Positions 1 through 8,520 of a stretch of DNA of 47,662 bases are shown here, piece by piece. Within the stretch, counting starts at the first letter, position 1, and every line of letters begins with the position of its first letter. The DNA is from Oscillospiraceae bacterium. Lineage in GTDB: Bacteria; Bacillota; Clostridia; Oscillospirales; Ruminococcaceae. The notes below the pieces were generated by a model that saw only the letters and a list, made by a program, of their open reading frames with translations, did not search any database and had not been told where the DNA came from. The position numbers and the translations under genes are program-made. Where the stretch lies: positions 1 to 47,662 of the forward strand of contig JALEJO010000126.1 in the NCBI GenBank assembly GCA_022769365.1, given 5' to 3'.

Positions 1-1
1 T

Positions 2-358
2 CAACAGTTTCAACAAGTGTTGAAAATTCACTTGTTTTCCTTTCGTGTTATCTCTATCAGCCGTGGAACTGCACAAAGGCTAAAAAAGATTGACACAGAA
101 TATATCGTTGCAAATGCAAACGGCTCTTTTTATAGTCCACATAATTGGACTTACAGGAACTACAATAATTTTATGGAAGCAATAGCCCATAAGTATGGTT
201 TTAAAAAGCTCACACCTCACGAGCTCCGACACACCAGAGCGACAATTTGGGTTAACAGTAACAAAAATCTTTTTGCTGTTGCTTCGGCTCTTGGACACTC
301 AGACCTCAAAATGTTGCAGGAGCGATATGCACACAGAGGCAATGCTACAAAATTCTAA
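2..358 (+). CDS. Tyrosine recombinase/integrase, C-terminal part (5' end outside window)
   Basis: This is the C-terminal catalytic region of a phage- or ICE-type tyrosine integrase. The reading frame is open to the left window edge, so the GTG start in the ORF track is an artefact of truncation. Visible motifs are the box II signature HELRHTRAT (H-x-x-R), a following LGHSDL motif (the second conserved His), and the nucleophile Tyr in ERYAH close to the C-terminus. The first catalytic Arg lies outside the window. The gene points towards, and ends 126 nt before, a tRNA-Thr 3' fragment, which is the expected position for an integrase beside its own attachment site. The domain call is secure. Whether the element is a phage, an ICE or a smaller island cannot be told from here. 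Confidence 0.9.
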   Translation, partial: QQFQQVLKIHLFSFRVISISRGTAQRLKKIDTEYIVANANGSFYSPHNWTYRNYNNFMEAIAHKYGFKKLTPHELRHTRATIWVNSNKNLFAVASALGHSDLKMLQERYAHRGNATKF

Positions 359-359
359 C

Positions 360-407
360 TTTTGTATGCCCTTTTGTATGCCCTATATTTGCTATTATAT
401 GCTATTA
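360..407. repeat. Short direct repeats between integrase and att site
   Basis: Two tandem copies of TTTTGTATGCCC (360-371 and 372-383) are followed by two copies of TGCTATTA (390-397 and 400-407). Short direct repeats between an integrase gene and its attachment core are typical of integrase arm-type binding sites. That role is inferred from position only. Confidence 0.5.
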
Positions 408-483
408 AATAACATTTTGTTTTTTAACTTTTGAAAATTCACCCCTGTTTAAGCCTATTTATAGCCATAATAAAAAGCATTCT

Positions 484-534
484 ACTTCCTTGGTAAGGAA
501 GAGGTCGGCGGTTCAAGTCCGCTAAACAGCTCCA
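484..534 (+). other. Displaced 3' half of tRNA-Thr(GGT): candidate attachment site
   Basis: The sequence folds as the 3' half of a tRNA. It has an anticodon stem CTTCC/GGAAG around the loop TTGGTAA (anticodon GGT, threonine), a short variable region, a T arm GGCGG-TTCAAGT-CCGCT, an acceptor strand AAACAGC, a discriminator T and an encoded CCA. No matching D arm or complete 5' acceptor strand precedes it at the right distance, so it is not a functional tRNA gene. With the integrase immediately to the left, this is best read as the displaced 3' end left when an element integrated into tRNA-Thr. The complete tRNA should lie at the other end of the element, outside the window. Confidence 0.8.
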
Positions 535-597
535 AAAATAGTTACTTTTCAAAGGTATAATTTCCATTTTGTGAAATTATGCCTTTTATTTTTTTAA

Positions 598-655
598 TTT
601 GTCGCCTATGGCGACACCGCAATTCCTCATTCCTAATTCCTCACTCCTAATTTTT
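598..655. repeat. Short copy of GAGGAAT/GTCGCC-GGCGAC repeat family
   Basis: A small hairpin GTCGCC-TAT-GGCGAC is followed by reiterated AATTCCTCATTCCT-type heptads. The same two modules recur in the two large islands near 34.5 and 35.4 kb. It lies in the 359-720 intergenic stretch, between the tRNA fragment and the spoIIGA promoter. Confidence 0.65.
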
Positions 656-669
656 AACCATACCATAGT

Positions 670-703
670 TTCGACAAATTTCACCTTGTAAACGTGCTAT
701 AAT
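670..703 (+). promoter_or_regulatory. Spo0A-type promoter of spoIIGA-sigE
   Basis: A -10 hexamer TATAAT (698-703) is preceded by TCGACA (671-676) with a spacer of 21 bp, too long for an ordinary sigma-A promoter. Overlapping this -35 region, on the minus strand, is TTTGTCGAA (670-678), an exact match to the core 0A box. The B. subtilis spoIIG promoter is known for an over-long spacer and Spo0A boxes at the -35, so the arrangement appears conserved here. Confidence 0.7.
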
Positions 704-720
704 AATAGCAGGTGATAAGA

Positions 721-1560
721 TTGACAGTTTACATTGATGTTTTAATATTAATAAATACATATATAAATTATTTGCTTCTTAGTTTAACAGCCAAAGTTCT
801 GCATATAAAAATAAAATTCAAACGGTGTATAATAACGGCTGTTGCCTCATCTTTTTTATCCTTTTTATATTTTCTTCCTGAATATTCAGATGCAGTTATG
901 ATATTTTTAAGGATAACCGCATCATTTATAATAACATTTGCAGCTTTTGGAAAAACAGATTTATTTTCACTTATAAAAAACAGTTTCTTTTTTTCAGGAA
1001 TATATTTTGTTTTTGCAGGACTTATATCATATCTTTCGCAATTCAAAATTTTTTCAGGCGTGCTTGATGTTAATAATATGACAGCATATTCAACTGTTTC
1101 AATTACATTTTTAATAGTTACAGCAGGGATATTCTATGTTGTAATAAGCATAGCCGAAAGATTTATTTTAACTGAAACAAGTTTATCAGGCGGTTTTTCT
1201 GTTGTTATAACAAATGGAAACAACGAAGTTGAACTAAAAGGAATAGCCGATACAGGCAACACTTTAACAGACTGTTTCAGCGGAAAAGCTGTTATAGTTG
1301 CAGGAAGAGAAAGCCTTGTTTCAATAACGGGTGTACCTTCAAATAATTCTGAAAGCACTCTCCTTTCGGGTCAGCATCTCAGAGGTTACAGAGTTATTCC
1401 CTATTCAACTTGTTCACAAGACAGCGTTTTGCCTGTTTTTATGCCTGATAAGGTGGTGATAAAAGACCTTAAACGAAAAAAACAGAAAACAGTTGATGTA
1501 CTTGTTGGAGTTTCAAGAAATGGTAAAGAAGCAGTTTTCAATCCTAAGCTGCTTATATAG
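721..1560 (+). CDS. spoIIGA: Sigma-E processing peptidase SpoIIGA
   Basis: SpoIIGA is the membrane-embedded aspartic protease that matures pro-sigma-E in the mother cell after a signal from the forespore. About the first 155 residues form a series of hydrophobic membrane segments. A soluble domain follows with the aspartic-protease motif ADTGNTL. I prefer the TTG at 721 (protein beginning [10 protein letters not shown], like other SpoIIGA proteins) because AGGTG lies 6 nt upstream; the ORF-track GTG at 712 overlaps that ribosome binding site. The gene is directly followed by sigE, its substrate, 11 nt downstream, and is probably co-transcribed with it from the Spo0A-type promoter just upstream. 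Overall similarity in this family is low, but context makes the call firm. Confidence 0.93.
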   Translation: MTVYIDVLILINTYINYLLLSLTAKVLHIKIKFKRCIITAVASSFLSFLYFLPEYSDAVMIFLRITASFIITFAAFGKTDLFSLIKNSFFFSGIYFVFAGLISYLSQFKIFSGVLDVNNMTAYSTVSITFLIVTAGIFYVVISIAERFILTETSLSGGFSVVITNGNNEVELKGIADTGNTLTDCFSGKAVIVAGRESLVSITGVPSNNSESTLLSGQHLRGYRVIPYSTCSQDSVLPVFMPDKVVIKDLKRKKQKTVDVLVGVSRNGKEAVFNPKLLI

Positions 1561-1571
1561 GAGGAAAATAT

Positions 1572-2294
1572 ATGTTTTTATATGTCATCAAGGAAAAAAT
1601 AAGAATACTGATAGAAAAAATCAGACTCGGAATTTTTGGGAAAGTCAACTACATCGGAGGAACAGATACTCTTCCTCCACCTTTATCAAAAGAAGAACTT
1701 GAAGAAATATTTGAAAGAATTGAAAAATCAAACGACAAATCAGCAAAAGAAAAATTAATAGTACATAATTTAAGACTTGTCGTTTATATAGCAAAAAAAT
1801 TTGAATCAAGCGGAGTTTATATCGAAGATTTAATTTCAATCGGAACAATTGGGCTTATAAAAGCTGTTAATACTTTCTGTCCTTCAAAAAATATCAAACT
1901 TGCAACCTATGCTTCAAGATGCATTGAAAACGAAATACTTATGTATTTAAGAAAATCATCTCAACACAGGTCGGATATTTCAATAGATGAACCACTTAAT
2001 GTTGACTGGGACGGCAATGTATTGCTTCTTTCAGATATTCTTGGAACTGATAACGATATAGTAAGCCGTGATATTGAATATGAAACCGAAAAACAGGTTC
2101 TGAAAGATGCCGTCTATTCACTTTGTCCTCGTGAAAGACAAATAATGGAAATGCGTTTCGGACTTGGTGAATATAAAAAAGAACAAACTCAAAAAGAAGT
2201 TGCCGATAAAATAGGAATATCGCAGTCTTATATATCAAGGCTTGAAAAGAAAATTATCAAAAAGCTTAAAGCAAAACTTGAAATGTTGATTTGA
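1572..2294 (+). CDS. sigE: RNA polymerase sporulation sigma factor sigma-E (pro-form)
   Basis: This is the early mother-cell sigma factor. The 240-residue length is normal for pro-sigma-E. The N-terminus carries an amphipathic, basic pro-sequence leading into [16 protein letters not shown], the hallmark region around the SpoIIGA cleavage site. Sigma-70 region 2 follows ([27 protein letters not shown]), then region 4 with its helix-turn-helix near the C-terminus ([19 protein letters not shown]). GGAGGAAAA precedes the ATG at good spacing. SigG often follows sigE in Bacillus and many Clostridia, but here the next gene is an unrelated glycosidase with its own promoter. Confidence 0.97.
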   Translation: MFLYVIKEKIRILIEKIRLGIFGKVNYIGGTDTLPPPLSKEELEEIFERIEKSNDKSAKEKLIVHNLRLVVYIAKKFESSGVYIEDLISIGTIGLIKAVNTFCPSKNIKLATYASRCIENEILMYLRKSSQHRSDISIDEPLNVDWDGNVLLLSDILGTDNDIVSRDIEYETEKQVLKDAVYSLCPRERQIMEMRFGLGEYKKEQTQKEVADKIGISQSYISRLEKKIIKKLKAKLEMLI

Positions 2295-2322
2295 AAAAAT
2301 TATAAAATTTTTCGTTTGTCTA

Positions 2323-2351
2323 TTGCATTTTTTATTTAAATCGTGTATGAT
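2323..2351 (+). promoter_or_regulatory. Promoter for GH3 glycosidase gene
   Basis: TTGCAT (2323-2328), a 17-bp spacer and TATGAT (2346-2351) form a sigma-A-like promoter. It lies downstream of the GTG used in the ORF track and so supports the later ATG at 2385. Confidence 0.55.
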
Positions 2352-2384
2352 AATAGATATAAGACATTTAAGGAAGTGATATAT

Positions 2385-4481
2385 ATGGAAAAATATTTAA
2401 ATACAGAACTCAGCTTTGAAGAACGAGCTGAAGACCTCGTTTCCAAAATGAAAATGGAAGAAAAATGCGGACAGATGAAATATGATGCTCCTGCAATAGA
2501 AAGACTTAACATTCCAAAATATCAATGGTGGAATGAGGGATTGCACGGCGTTGCAAGAGCAGGCACTGCAACAGTTTTTCCGCAGGCAATCGGACTTGCT
2601 GCAATGTTTTCTCCAAAGTGGATAAGAACAGCCGCAAACGTTATTTCAATTGAAGCAAGAGCAAAATTCAACGCAGCAACATCTTACGAAGACAGAGGAA
2701 TATACAAAGGACTGACTTTATGGTCACCTAATGTAAATATATTCCGTGACCCACGCTGGGGCAGAGGTCAGGAAACATACGGTGAAGACCCTTATCTCAG
2801 TGGCACACTTGGTACAGCTTTTGTAAAGGGTATTCAAGGCAACGGAAAATATTGGACAGCGGCAGCTTGTGTAAAGCATTTTGCAGCACACAGCGGACCT
2901 GAAGCTATACGTCACGGATTCGATTCAGTTGTTTCAAAAAAAGACCTTGAAGAAACATATCTTTATGCATTCAGAACAGTTATAGAAAATACTGATGTTG
3001 CAGGCGTTATGGGTGCTTATAATATGGTAAATGGCGAACCATCTTGTGCAAGTGATTATTTAACTCACAAACTCCGTGACGAATGGGGCTTTGATGGTTA
3101 TTTTGTTTCAGATTGCTGGGCAATAAGGGATTTTCACGAAGAAATGAAAGTAACTTATACTCCTGCTGAATCGGCGGCACTTGCGGTAAATCATCAGTGC
3201 GATTTAAACTGTGGCTGCACATATCAGCATCTTATGAGTGCAGTTAGTACAGGTAAAGTAACAAGTGAAGCAATAAACAGAAGCGTAACAAGACTTATGA
3301 AAACAAGAATGCACCTTGGAATGTTTGATGTTACAGAGCTTGACGACATACCTTTTACTGTTGTTGACTGTGATGAACATAAAAAAATAAATATTGAATG
3401 TGCAAGACGTTCAATTGTACTTCTTAAAAACAATAATATTCTGCCACTTGATGAAAACAAAATAAAAACAATTGCAGTTATCGGACCTAATGCCGACAGA
3501 AAAGAACCTCTTGAAGGCAACTATTGCGGAACAGCATCTGAATATGTAACATTTTTGCAGGGAATAAAAAGACGTTTCAATGGCAGAGTTATCTATGCAC
3601 AGGGCTGTCATCTTTATGAAGAAAAAGTTGAAAAGCTTGCAGAACCGCATGACCGCTTATCTGAGGCACTTGCAGCAGCTGCTGAATCTGATGTTGTTGT
3701 TATATGTGCAGGACTTGACGCAACTCTTGAAGGCGAAGAGGGCGACACAGGGAATGCTTATGCATCAGGTGACAAAATGAATTTGCGTTATCCACAGCCA
3801 CAGCGTGAACTTATAAGACAAATAACAGCAACAGGCAAGCCTTGTATACTTGTTACTGCATCAGGCGGTGCAATGAATCCTGAAACAGAAAATCTCTCAG
3901 CAGAAATTCAAGTCTGGTATCCGGGTGCAGAGGGTGGAACTGCACTTGCTGAAATTTTATTTGGCGATATTTCCCCATCAGGAAAACTTCCTGTAACATT
4001 TTATAAAACATCAGAACTTTTACCTGATTTTATTGATTATTCAATGAAAGGCAGAACATACAGATACCTTGAAAATGATGAAAATGTTCTTTATCCGTTT
4101 GGTTTTGGATTGACTTATGGCGATGTTAAAGTTAAAAAAATGAAATGGAAAAAAGGAAATTTCGGAGGATATGTTGTTGCTGAAATAGAAAACACAGGTA
4201 AATATGACACCGAAGATGTTATAGAAATTTATGTTTCGATAAATTCAAGCTATGAAGTTCCGAAAACAAGCCTTTGCGGAATGCTTCGTATTGACTGCAA
4301 GGCAGGAAAAACAAGAAAAGTCATAATTCCGATTCAGCTTGAAGCTTTTACAATTGTAAAAGAAAACGGTGAACGCTGCATAGACAGAGATGCAACATAT
4401 AAGATATATGCAGATACAAAAAGTCCTGACGAAAACAGTATAAATACTGAAATAGCTTTTGATGAAATAGGAAAGGGGTAA
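2385..4481 (+). CDS. Glycoside hydrolase family 3, beta-xylosidase/beta-glucosidase type
   Basis: A 698-residue intracellular glycosidase with no signal peptide. Domain order is the GH3 N-terminal barrel (WNEGLHGVARAG near the start, KHFAAHS, and VSDCWAIRDF whose Asp, about residue 243, is the expected nucleophile), then the GH3 C-terminal alpha/beta domain, then a fibronectin-III-like tail starting after FGFGLTYGDV. The WNEGLHG-type N-terminus and Cys after the nucleophile resemble xylan beta-1,4-xylosidases, but substrate cannot be fixed from sequence alone. The start is set at 2385 because AAGGAAGTGAT precedes that ATG and the promoter overlaps the earlier GTG. Its likely role is hydrolysing imported oligosaccharides from plant glycans. 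A small membrane-anchored protein gene follows after 15 nt. Confidence 0.92.
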   Translation: MEKYLNTELSFEERAEDLVSKMKMEEKCGQMKYDAPAIERLNIPKYQWWNEGLHGVARAGTATVFPQAIGLAAMFSPKWIRTAANVISIEARAKFNAATSYEDRGIYKGLTLWSPNVNIFRDPRWGRGQETYGEDPYLSGTLGTAFVKGIQGNGKYWTAAACVKHFAAHSGPEAIRHGFDSVVSKKDLEETYLYAFRTVIENTDVAGVMGAYNMVNGEPSCASDYLTHKLRDEWGFDGYFVSDCWAIRDFHEEMKVTYTPAESAALAVNHQCDLNCGCTYQHLMSAVSTGKVTSEAINRSVTRLMKTRMHLGMFDVTELDDIPFTVVDCDEHKKINIECARRSIVLLKNNNILPLDENKIKTIAVIGPNADRKEPLEGNYCGTASEYVTFLQGIKRRFNGRVIYAQGCHLYEEKVEKLAEPHDRLSEALAAAAESDVVVICAGLDATLEGEEGDTGNAYASGDKMNLRYPQPQRELIRQITATGKPCILVTASGGAMNPETENLSAEIQVWYPGAEGGTALAEILFGDISPSGKLPVTFYKTSELLPDFIDYSMKGRTYRYLENDENVLYPFGFGLTYGDVKVKKMKWKKGNFGGYVVAEIENTGKYDTEDVIEIYVSINSSYEVPKTSLCGMLRIDCKAGKTRKVIIPIQLEAFTIVKENGERCIDRDATYKIYADTKSPDENSINTEIAFDEIGKG

Positions 4482-4496
4482 GAAATAAAATAAAAA

Positions 4497-5129
4497 ATGG
4501 AAAAAGCCGAAAAAAAGAAGAAAAATGGTTTTCTTATTGCAGTAGTTATTCTTATAGCGATAATAGTTCTTGCAGCAGCTGCACTTGCAGCTGTGCATAT
4601 TGCTTCAAATATCAAAGAAAAAAATCGTGAGAAAGAATATGGTGCAATAATAGAAGACCTTATGGATTGCTATATAAATCAGGATATTGAGAAATATATT
4701 TCCCTTTGTTATCCAGGTGAATTTCTTGAACTTGAAGCCGATGCATATTATGATGGAAGCGTTGATGATTTGAAAAGCGACCTTAAAGCAAACCTCAAAG
4801 AAGAAAATTCATCAATAAAAGAATACTACGGTTCACAGGTTGAATTTAAAGTTAAAGTAAATAATGTCAGAAATGCCTCTTCCTCCGATATTTCATCAGT
4901 AAAAAGTCAGATGAACAAATGGACAGAATCCATAGGTGCAGATGAAGAAAAAATAAAAACTGCCTACAGAATGTCTTTTGACCTTAGTGTCAACACAACA
5001 GGTGGTAACAGAAATGTTGTTGACTGTTATGCAATGATTGTTCTTACTGAAAGCGGTGACAGAATTCTTTGGGACTGGAATTTTAACAACGCAAACTGGG
5101 ATTCTTATACATATTATAATGAGGATTAA
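4497..5129 (+). CDS. Membrane-anchored protein of unknown function
   Basis: Not recognised as a named family. The 210-residue protein has a Lys-rich cytoplasmic start, a single strong transmembrane segment (about residues 12-37, Ile/Val/Ala-rich), and an acidic extracytoplasmic domain of about 170 residues. That domain opens with a helix (IIEDLMDCYINQDIEKYISLCYP) of the kind seen in small cone-shaped NTF2-like folds (the DUF4878-like pattern), which is only a suggestion. It follows the GH3 gene by 15 nt, with AAAGGGG within the end of that gene as the only ribosome-binding candidate. It is followed by a strong terminator, so the two genes probably form one transcript. Confidence 0.75.
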   Translation: MEKAEKKKKNGFLIAVVILIAIIVLAAAALAAVHIASNIKEKNREKEYGAIIEDLMDCYINQDIEKYISLCYPGEFLELEADAYYDGSVDDLKSDLKANLKEENSSIKEYYGSQVEFKVKVNNVRNASSSDISSVKSQMNKWTESIGADEEKIKTAYRMSFDLSVNTTGGNRNVVDCYAMIVLTESGDRILWDWNFNNANWDSYTYYNED

Positions 5130-5140
5130 TATCAAATCAA

Positions 5141-5180
5141 CCGTCGGATTATTAAAATCCGACGGCTTTTGTGTTTTTTA
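5141..5180 (+). terminator. Rho-independent terminator
   Basis: A perfect 9-bp stem CCGTCGGAT/ATCCGACGG with a 7-nt loop is followed by a T-rich tract. It ends the GH3-membrane protein transcript. Confidence 0.9.
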
Positions 5181-5191
5181 AAAAAATTCAC

Positions 5192-5220
5192 TTGACGTTG
5201 ATGTTTTGTTATGTTATAAT
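5192..5220 (+). promoter_or_regulatory. Strong sigma-A-like promoter for dockerin protease gene
   Basis: TTGACG (5192-5197), an exact 17-bp spacer and TATAAT (5215-5220) lie 50 nt before the start codon. Confidence 0.8.
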
Positions 5221-5270
5221 ATAGGGTATAATAAAAAATACAAAATTTCTTTTTAAGAAAAGGTGGAAAA

Positions 5271-7304
5271 ATGAGAAAAAATATTTTTAAGAAGGGAATA
5301 AGTTCAATTATTTGTGCGGCTATGCTTTTTCAGACTGCTGCAATAAGTGCATCAGCTGAAAACACCGAAAATGAGACATCTGAACTTAAAAACATATCAG
5401 ATGATGTTTCGTTCAAACAAATGAACTTTGCTCTTGCAAACACTTCAAAAGGCGGAGAGGATACTTCAGAACCAGAACAGGAAAATTTTGTTGATTTTCA
5501 GATGAACACAAGTCCTTCATATATTCCGTCAAAATATGATTTAAGAGATGAAAATTGTGTTACAAGCGTTAAGGACCAAGGCGAAGAGGGACTTTGCTGG
5601 GCTTTTTCAACTCTTGGAAGTGCAGAAAGCAATATATTAAAACAGGGTCTTGACTGTCCTGATGAATGGAAAACAAATGGAGAAGTATCTCTTTCTGTCA
5701 ATCATATGGCATGGTTTCCTTTCACAAGCGATTCAAGAAGAGATGAACTTTCAGTGGGTGATTACATTGAATCCGAAAATAAAGGTCTTGCAGGAGGCAA
5801 CTCTTCAATAGCAGTTGCAGCACTTGCAAGCGGTACAGGGGCACAGCTTACAGCTGCTGAAAGCCAAAAGTCAGACGGTTCATATTCAGAATATGAAAGA
5901 TATTCTTCTTTCTATCGTCTTAATTCTTCACAGTTTTTATCGAAAACCGCTTCAGGTAATGATATAAATTCTGTAAAGCAATGGATTATGGAAGATGGTG
6001 CTGTTGATGTTTCTTTCTACTATGACCCTTCCTTTTATACATATAATAAAGAAAACACAGCATATTATCACGAAAAAAATATAAGCAATGGTACAAATCA
6101 TGAAGTCTCAATTGTTGGTTGGGACGATGATTTTGATGTTTCCAATTTTAATTCAATTGGCGGTACACCTGAATATAATGGTGCATGGCTTATAAAAAAC
6201 AGTTGGGGTAAAAATAAAAACGATGGTTATATTTGGGTTTCATATTATGAACCATCTCTTTCAAGTTTTACACAGTTTATAATGGAACCATCTTCTACAT
6301 CTGATAATATAGTTCAGTATGACACATCTGTTTGTGTAAATGCATATTCATTTGATTCAACAGCAAATGTTTTCACAGCAGATCAGCAGCAATCACTTAA
6401 ATCTATCGGTTTTTACATATTCAATGACCTTTCAACAACTATTTATGCAGATGCAAAAATATATCTTCTTAAAAAAGGTTTTGAAGACCCGACAGACGGC
6501 ACACTTGTAAGAGAATTAAAAGGAACATATACAAACACAGGCTATAAACAGATTCCTCTTTCAAATCATCTTCTTCTTGAAAAGGGACAGATTTATTCTA
6601 TAGTTATGTCATATAAATATGGTTCAGCAACAGGCGAAAAAGCTTACAGCCCTATTGAAGAAAATTGCGAAAGTCAGTGGTATAATTTCCACTACACATC
6701 AAATTCTGGAGAAACATTTGTTATTGATAAAGGAAAATGGATTGATTCATATGGTTGCGAAGGCAAATATGGCAAGCTTGGAAATGTTCCGATAAAAGCA
6801 TACACAGATTATACTTCTGAGAGTGCAATTAGCACAGCAAAATCTGATTTTTCAAATGCTATTGAAAAACTTATCGCTTCAGACTCAAATTATACATCAG
6901 CATCAGTATATAAGCAGGCAACAGGTATTCAGACATCAAAAGAAAATTCTTCATCAATAAAAATGCTTGAAACTGCATCTTTAAATATATATTCACATCT
7001 TGAATCGCTTGGTGCTGTTAAATATCCTGAAAATGCAATAAAGAAAATAGATCTTGGCGATATAAACAAAGACCTTGCAATTAATGCAAGTGATGCTGTT
7101 ATAATGCTTAAAGTCTATGCAGGAAGTCTTGCAGGAAATAATTATTTCCTGACATATGCAGAAGAAAAATACGGCAATATAAATTCAGACGGAAAAATTG
7201 ATTCAAAAGATGCTGTTATTGCTTTACAATATTATGCAAATATTCTTGCAGGAACAACAACCGTTTCGCTTGAACAGTATATGAGTGAAAGACAGGGAAA
7301 ATAA
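5271..7304 (+). CDS. Secreted papain-like (C1A) cysteine protease with C-terminal type I dockerin
   Basis: A 677-residue secreted protein. A signal peptide covers about residues 1-30 (basic start, hydrophobic core, SASAE cleavage region). The C1A catalytic domain runs from about 85 to 330: oxyanion Gln103 and catalytic Cys109 (DQGEEGLCWAFS), His277 (NHEVSIVGWDD) and Asn310 (IKNSWG). A middle domain of about 260 residues resembles the beta-rich, lectin-like module found after some bacterial C1 peptidases. The last 83 residues are a dockerin with two calcium-loop repeats, DINKDLAINASD and NINSDGKIDSKD, the second beginning with Asn instead of Asp. The dockerin implies attachment to a cohesin-bearing scaffoldin or cell-surface protein, none of which is in the window. 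AGGTGG precedes the ATG. A phosphoesterase gene follows after 3 nt. Confidence 0.93.
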   Translation: MRKNIFKKGISSIICAAMLFQTAAISASAENTENETSELKNISDDVSFKQMNFALANTSKGGEDTSEPEQENFVDFQMNTSPSYIPSKYDLRDENCVTSVKDQGEEGLCWAFSTLGSAESNILKQGLDCPDEWKTNGEVSLSVNHMAWFPFTSDSRRDELSVGDYIESENKGLAGGNSSIAVAALASGTGAQLTAAESQKSDGSYSEYERYSSFYRLNSSQFLSKTASGNDINSVKQWIMEDGAVDVSFYYDPSFYTYNKENTAYYHEKNISNGTNHEVSIVGWDDDFDVSNFNSIGGTPEYNGAWLIKNSWGKNKNDGYIWVSYYEPSLSSFTQFIMEPSSTSDNIVQYDTSVCVNAYSFDSTANVFTADQQQSLKSIGFYIFNDLSTTIYADAKIYLLKKGFEDPTDGTLVRELKGTYTNTGYKQIPLSNHLLLEKGQIYSIVMSYKYGSATGEKAYSPIEENCESQWYNFHYTSNSGETFVIDKGKWIDSYGCEGKYGKLGNVPIKAYTDYTSESAISTAKSDFSNAIEKLIASDSNYTSASVYKQATGIQTSKENSSSIKMLETASLNIYSHLESLGAVKYPENAIKKIDLGDINKDLAINASDAVIMLKVYAGSLAGNNYFLTYAEEKYGNINSDGKIDSKDAVIALQYYANILAGTTTVSLEQYMSERQGK

Positions 7305-7307
7305 GTA

Positions 7308-8072
7308 TTGAATATTTTATTTATAGGTGATGTTGTTGCACAATCGGGGGTTGAATTTCTTCAAAGAAAACTCGGCGAATTAAAGAAAAAATATAAAGCT
7401 GATATAACTGTTGTAAATGGTGAAAATTCAGCGGACGGCAATGGTATAACAAAACTTTCCGCAAGAGGTATAATTTCGGCAGGTGCTGACGTTATAACAA
7501 CAGGAAACCATTGCTTTCAAAGAAATGACTGCGGAGAGGTTTTTGAAAATGAATACATAATAAGACCTGCAAATTATCCTGATGGAAATGTTGGAGAAGG
7601 TTTTTGTATTTTAGATACAGGAAGAACTCAAGTTGCAGTTGTTAACATTATGGGAACATCTTTTATGGACCCGCTTGACAACCCTTTTTCGTGTGTTGAA
7701 AAACTTCTTGAAAAGATTGATACGAAAAATATTTTCGTTGATTTTCACGCAGAATCAACGGCTGAAAAACAGGCAATGGGTTATTTTCTTGAGGGAAAAG
7801 TTACAGCAGTTGTAGGAACTCACACCCACATTCAAACGGCTGATGAAAAGATTTTATCGGGTGGTACTGCGTACATCTCAGACCTTGGTATGACAGGCGT
7901 AGAACGTTCTGTTCTTGGCAAAGATATAAAACCTGCACTTGACAGATTCCTCTACAGAACGCCGTCAAGGCTTAAAGAGGCAGAGGGTAAATGCTTTATG
8001 TGCGGTGTCTGCATAAGCTTTGATGAAAAAACAGGAAAATCCCTGAAAATAGAGAGATTTCAGGTGAGATAA
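7308..8072 (+). CDS. YmdB-family metallophosphoesterase
   Basis: A 254-residue member of the TIGR00282/YmdB family of calcineurin-like metal phosphoesterases, which hydrolyse 2',3'-cyclic nucleotides in B. subtilis. Metal-ligand motifs are visible: FIGDVV at the start, NGENSADGNG, TTGNHCF, DFHAEST and GTHTHIQTADE. It probably starts at the TTG at 7308, with AGGGAAA about 8 nt upstream inside the end of the protease gene. It is therefore transcribed, and perhaps translationally linked, with the dockerin protease, although no functional connection is obvious. A bidirectional terminator follows. Confidence 0.93.
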   Translation: MNILFIGDVVAQSGVEFLQRKLGELKKKYKADITVVNGENSADGNGITKLSARGIISAGADVITTGNHCFQRNDCGEVFENEYIIRPANYPDGNVGEGFCILDTGRTQVAVVNIMGTSFMDPLDNPFSCVEKLLEKIDTKNIFVDFHAESTAEKQAMGYFLEGKVTAVVGTHTHIQTADEKILSGGTAYISDLGMTGVERSVLGKDIKPALDRFLYRTPSRLKEAEGKCFMCGVCISFDEKTGKSLKIERFQVR

Positions 8073-8076
8073 AAAA

Positions 8077-8107
8077 AATAATCCCGACTTTAAAGTCGGG
8101 ATTATTT
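8077..8107. terminator. Bidirectional terminator between convergent genes
   Basis: A long, nearly perfect palindrome AATAATCCCGACTT/AAGTCGGGATTATT is flanked by A- and T-rich sequence and separates the convergent YmdB-type and DUF2752 genes. Confidence 0.85.
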
Positions 8108-8115
8108 CTATTATT

Positions 8116-8520
8116 TTAAATCGGTTTCAAAAAGCTGAACACAGGAATATTTCTTAGTATTCCGAAAGCTATAAAAATTACGGCTGATATAATAAAACAG
8201 ACTTTAAAAAATGTGCTGTTATGGTAAATTTTTTTAGTTAACTTAAAATTATAAAGAATTGCAATGATAATCCATATCGGAATCATTATCATAAGCATCA
8301 TATTCTCGTGAAAAGCCCTTTTAAAATCAAGATGTATAATTGCTATACACATTCTTGAAATACCGCAGGAAGGGCAGTCGAAGCCTGTCACAGTCTTTAT
8401 GGCACAAGGAAAAGCAAATCCTGTAATTTTTATAAAAATATAATAAAGCGTTCCTATTAAAAGAACAGCGAGAAGAAAAATTATCTTCGGGCTGTTCTTT
8501 ATTTTTTTTAATATTTTCAT
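8116..8520 (-). CDS. DUF2752 membrane protein
   Basis: A 134-residue hydrophobic protein with three or four membrane segments and the DUF2752 signature FDCPSCGISRM, followed by a second conserved stretch (LDFKRAFHENMMLM). Function is unknown for the family; the Cys pair could bind metal or be redox active. Its ATG overlaps the stop of the metal ATPase gene in an ATGA arrangement, so it is translationally coupled to that gene and is the last gene of the HMA-ATPase-DUF2752 operon. Confidence 0.85.
   Translation of the reverse strand: MKILKKIKNSPKIIFLLAVLLIGTLYYIFIKITGFAFPCAIKTVTGFDCPSCGISRMCIAIIHLDFKRAFHENMMLMIMIPIWIIIAILYNFKLTKKIYHNSTFFKVCFIISAVIFIAFGILRNIPVFSFLKPI

Noticed and set aside
444-483. 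CCTGTTT at 444-450 could be the 5' acceptor strand of a complete tRNA-Thr.
   Set aside because: It pairs at six of seven positions, but it lies 41 nt before the anticodon stem instead of about 26, and no D arm can be formed, so the tRNA is not complete here.
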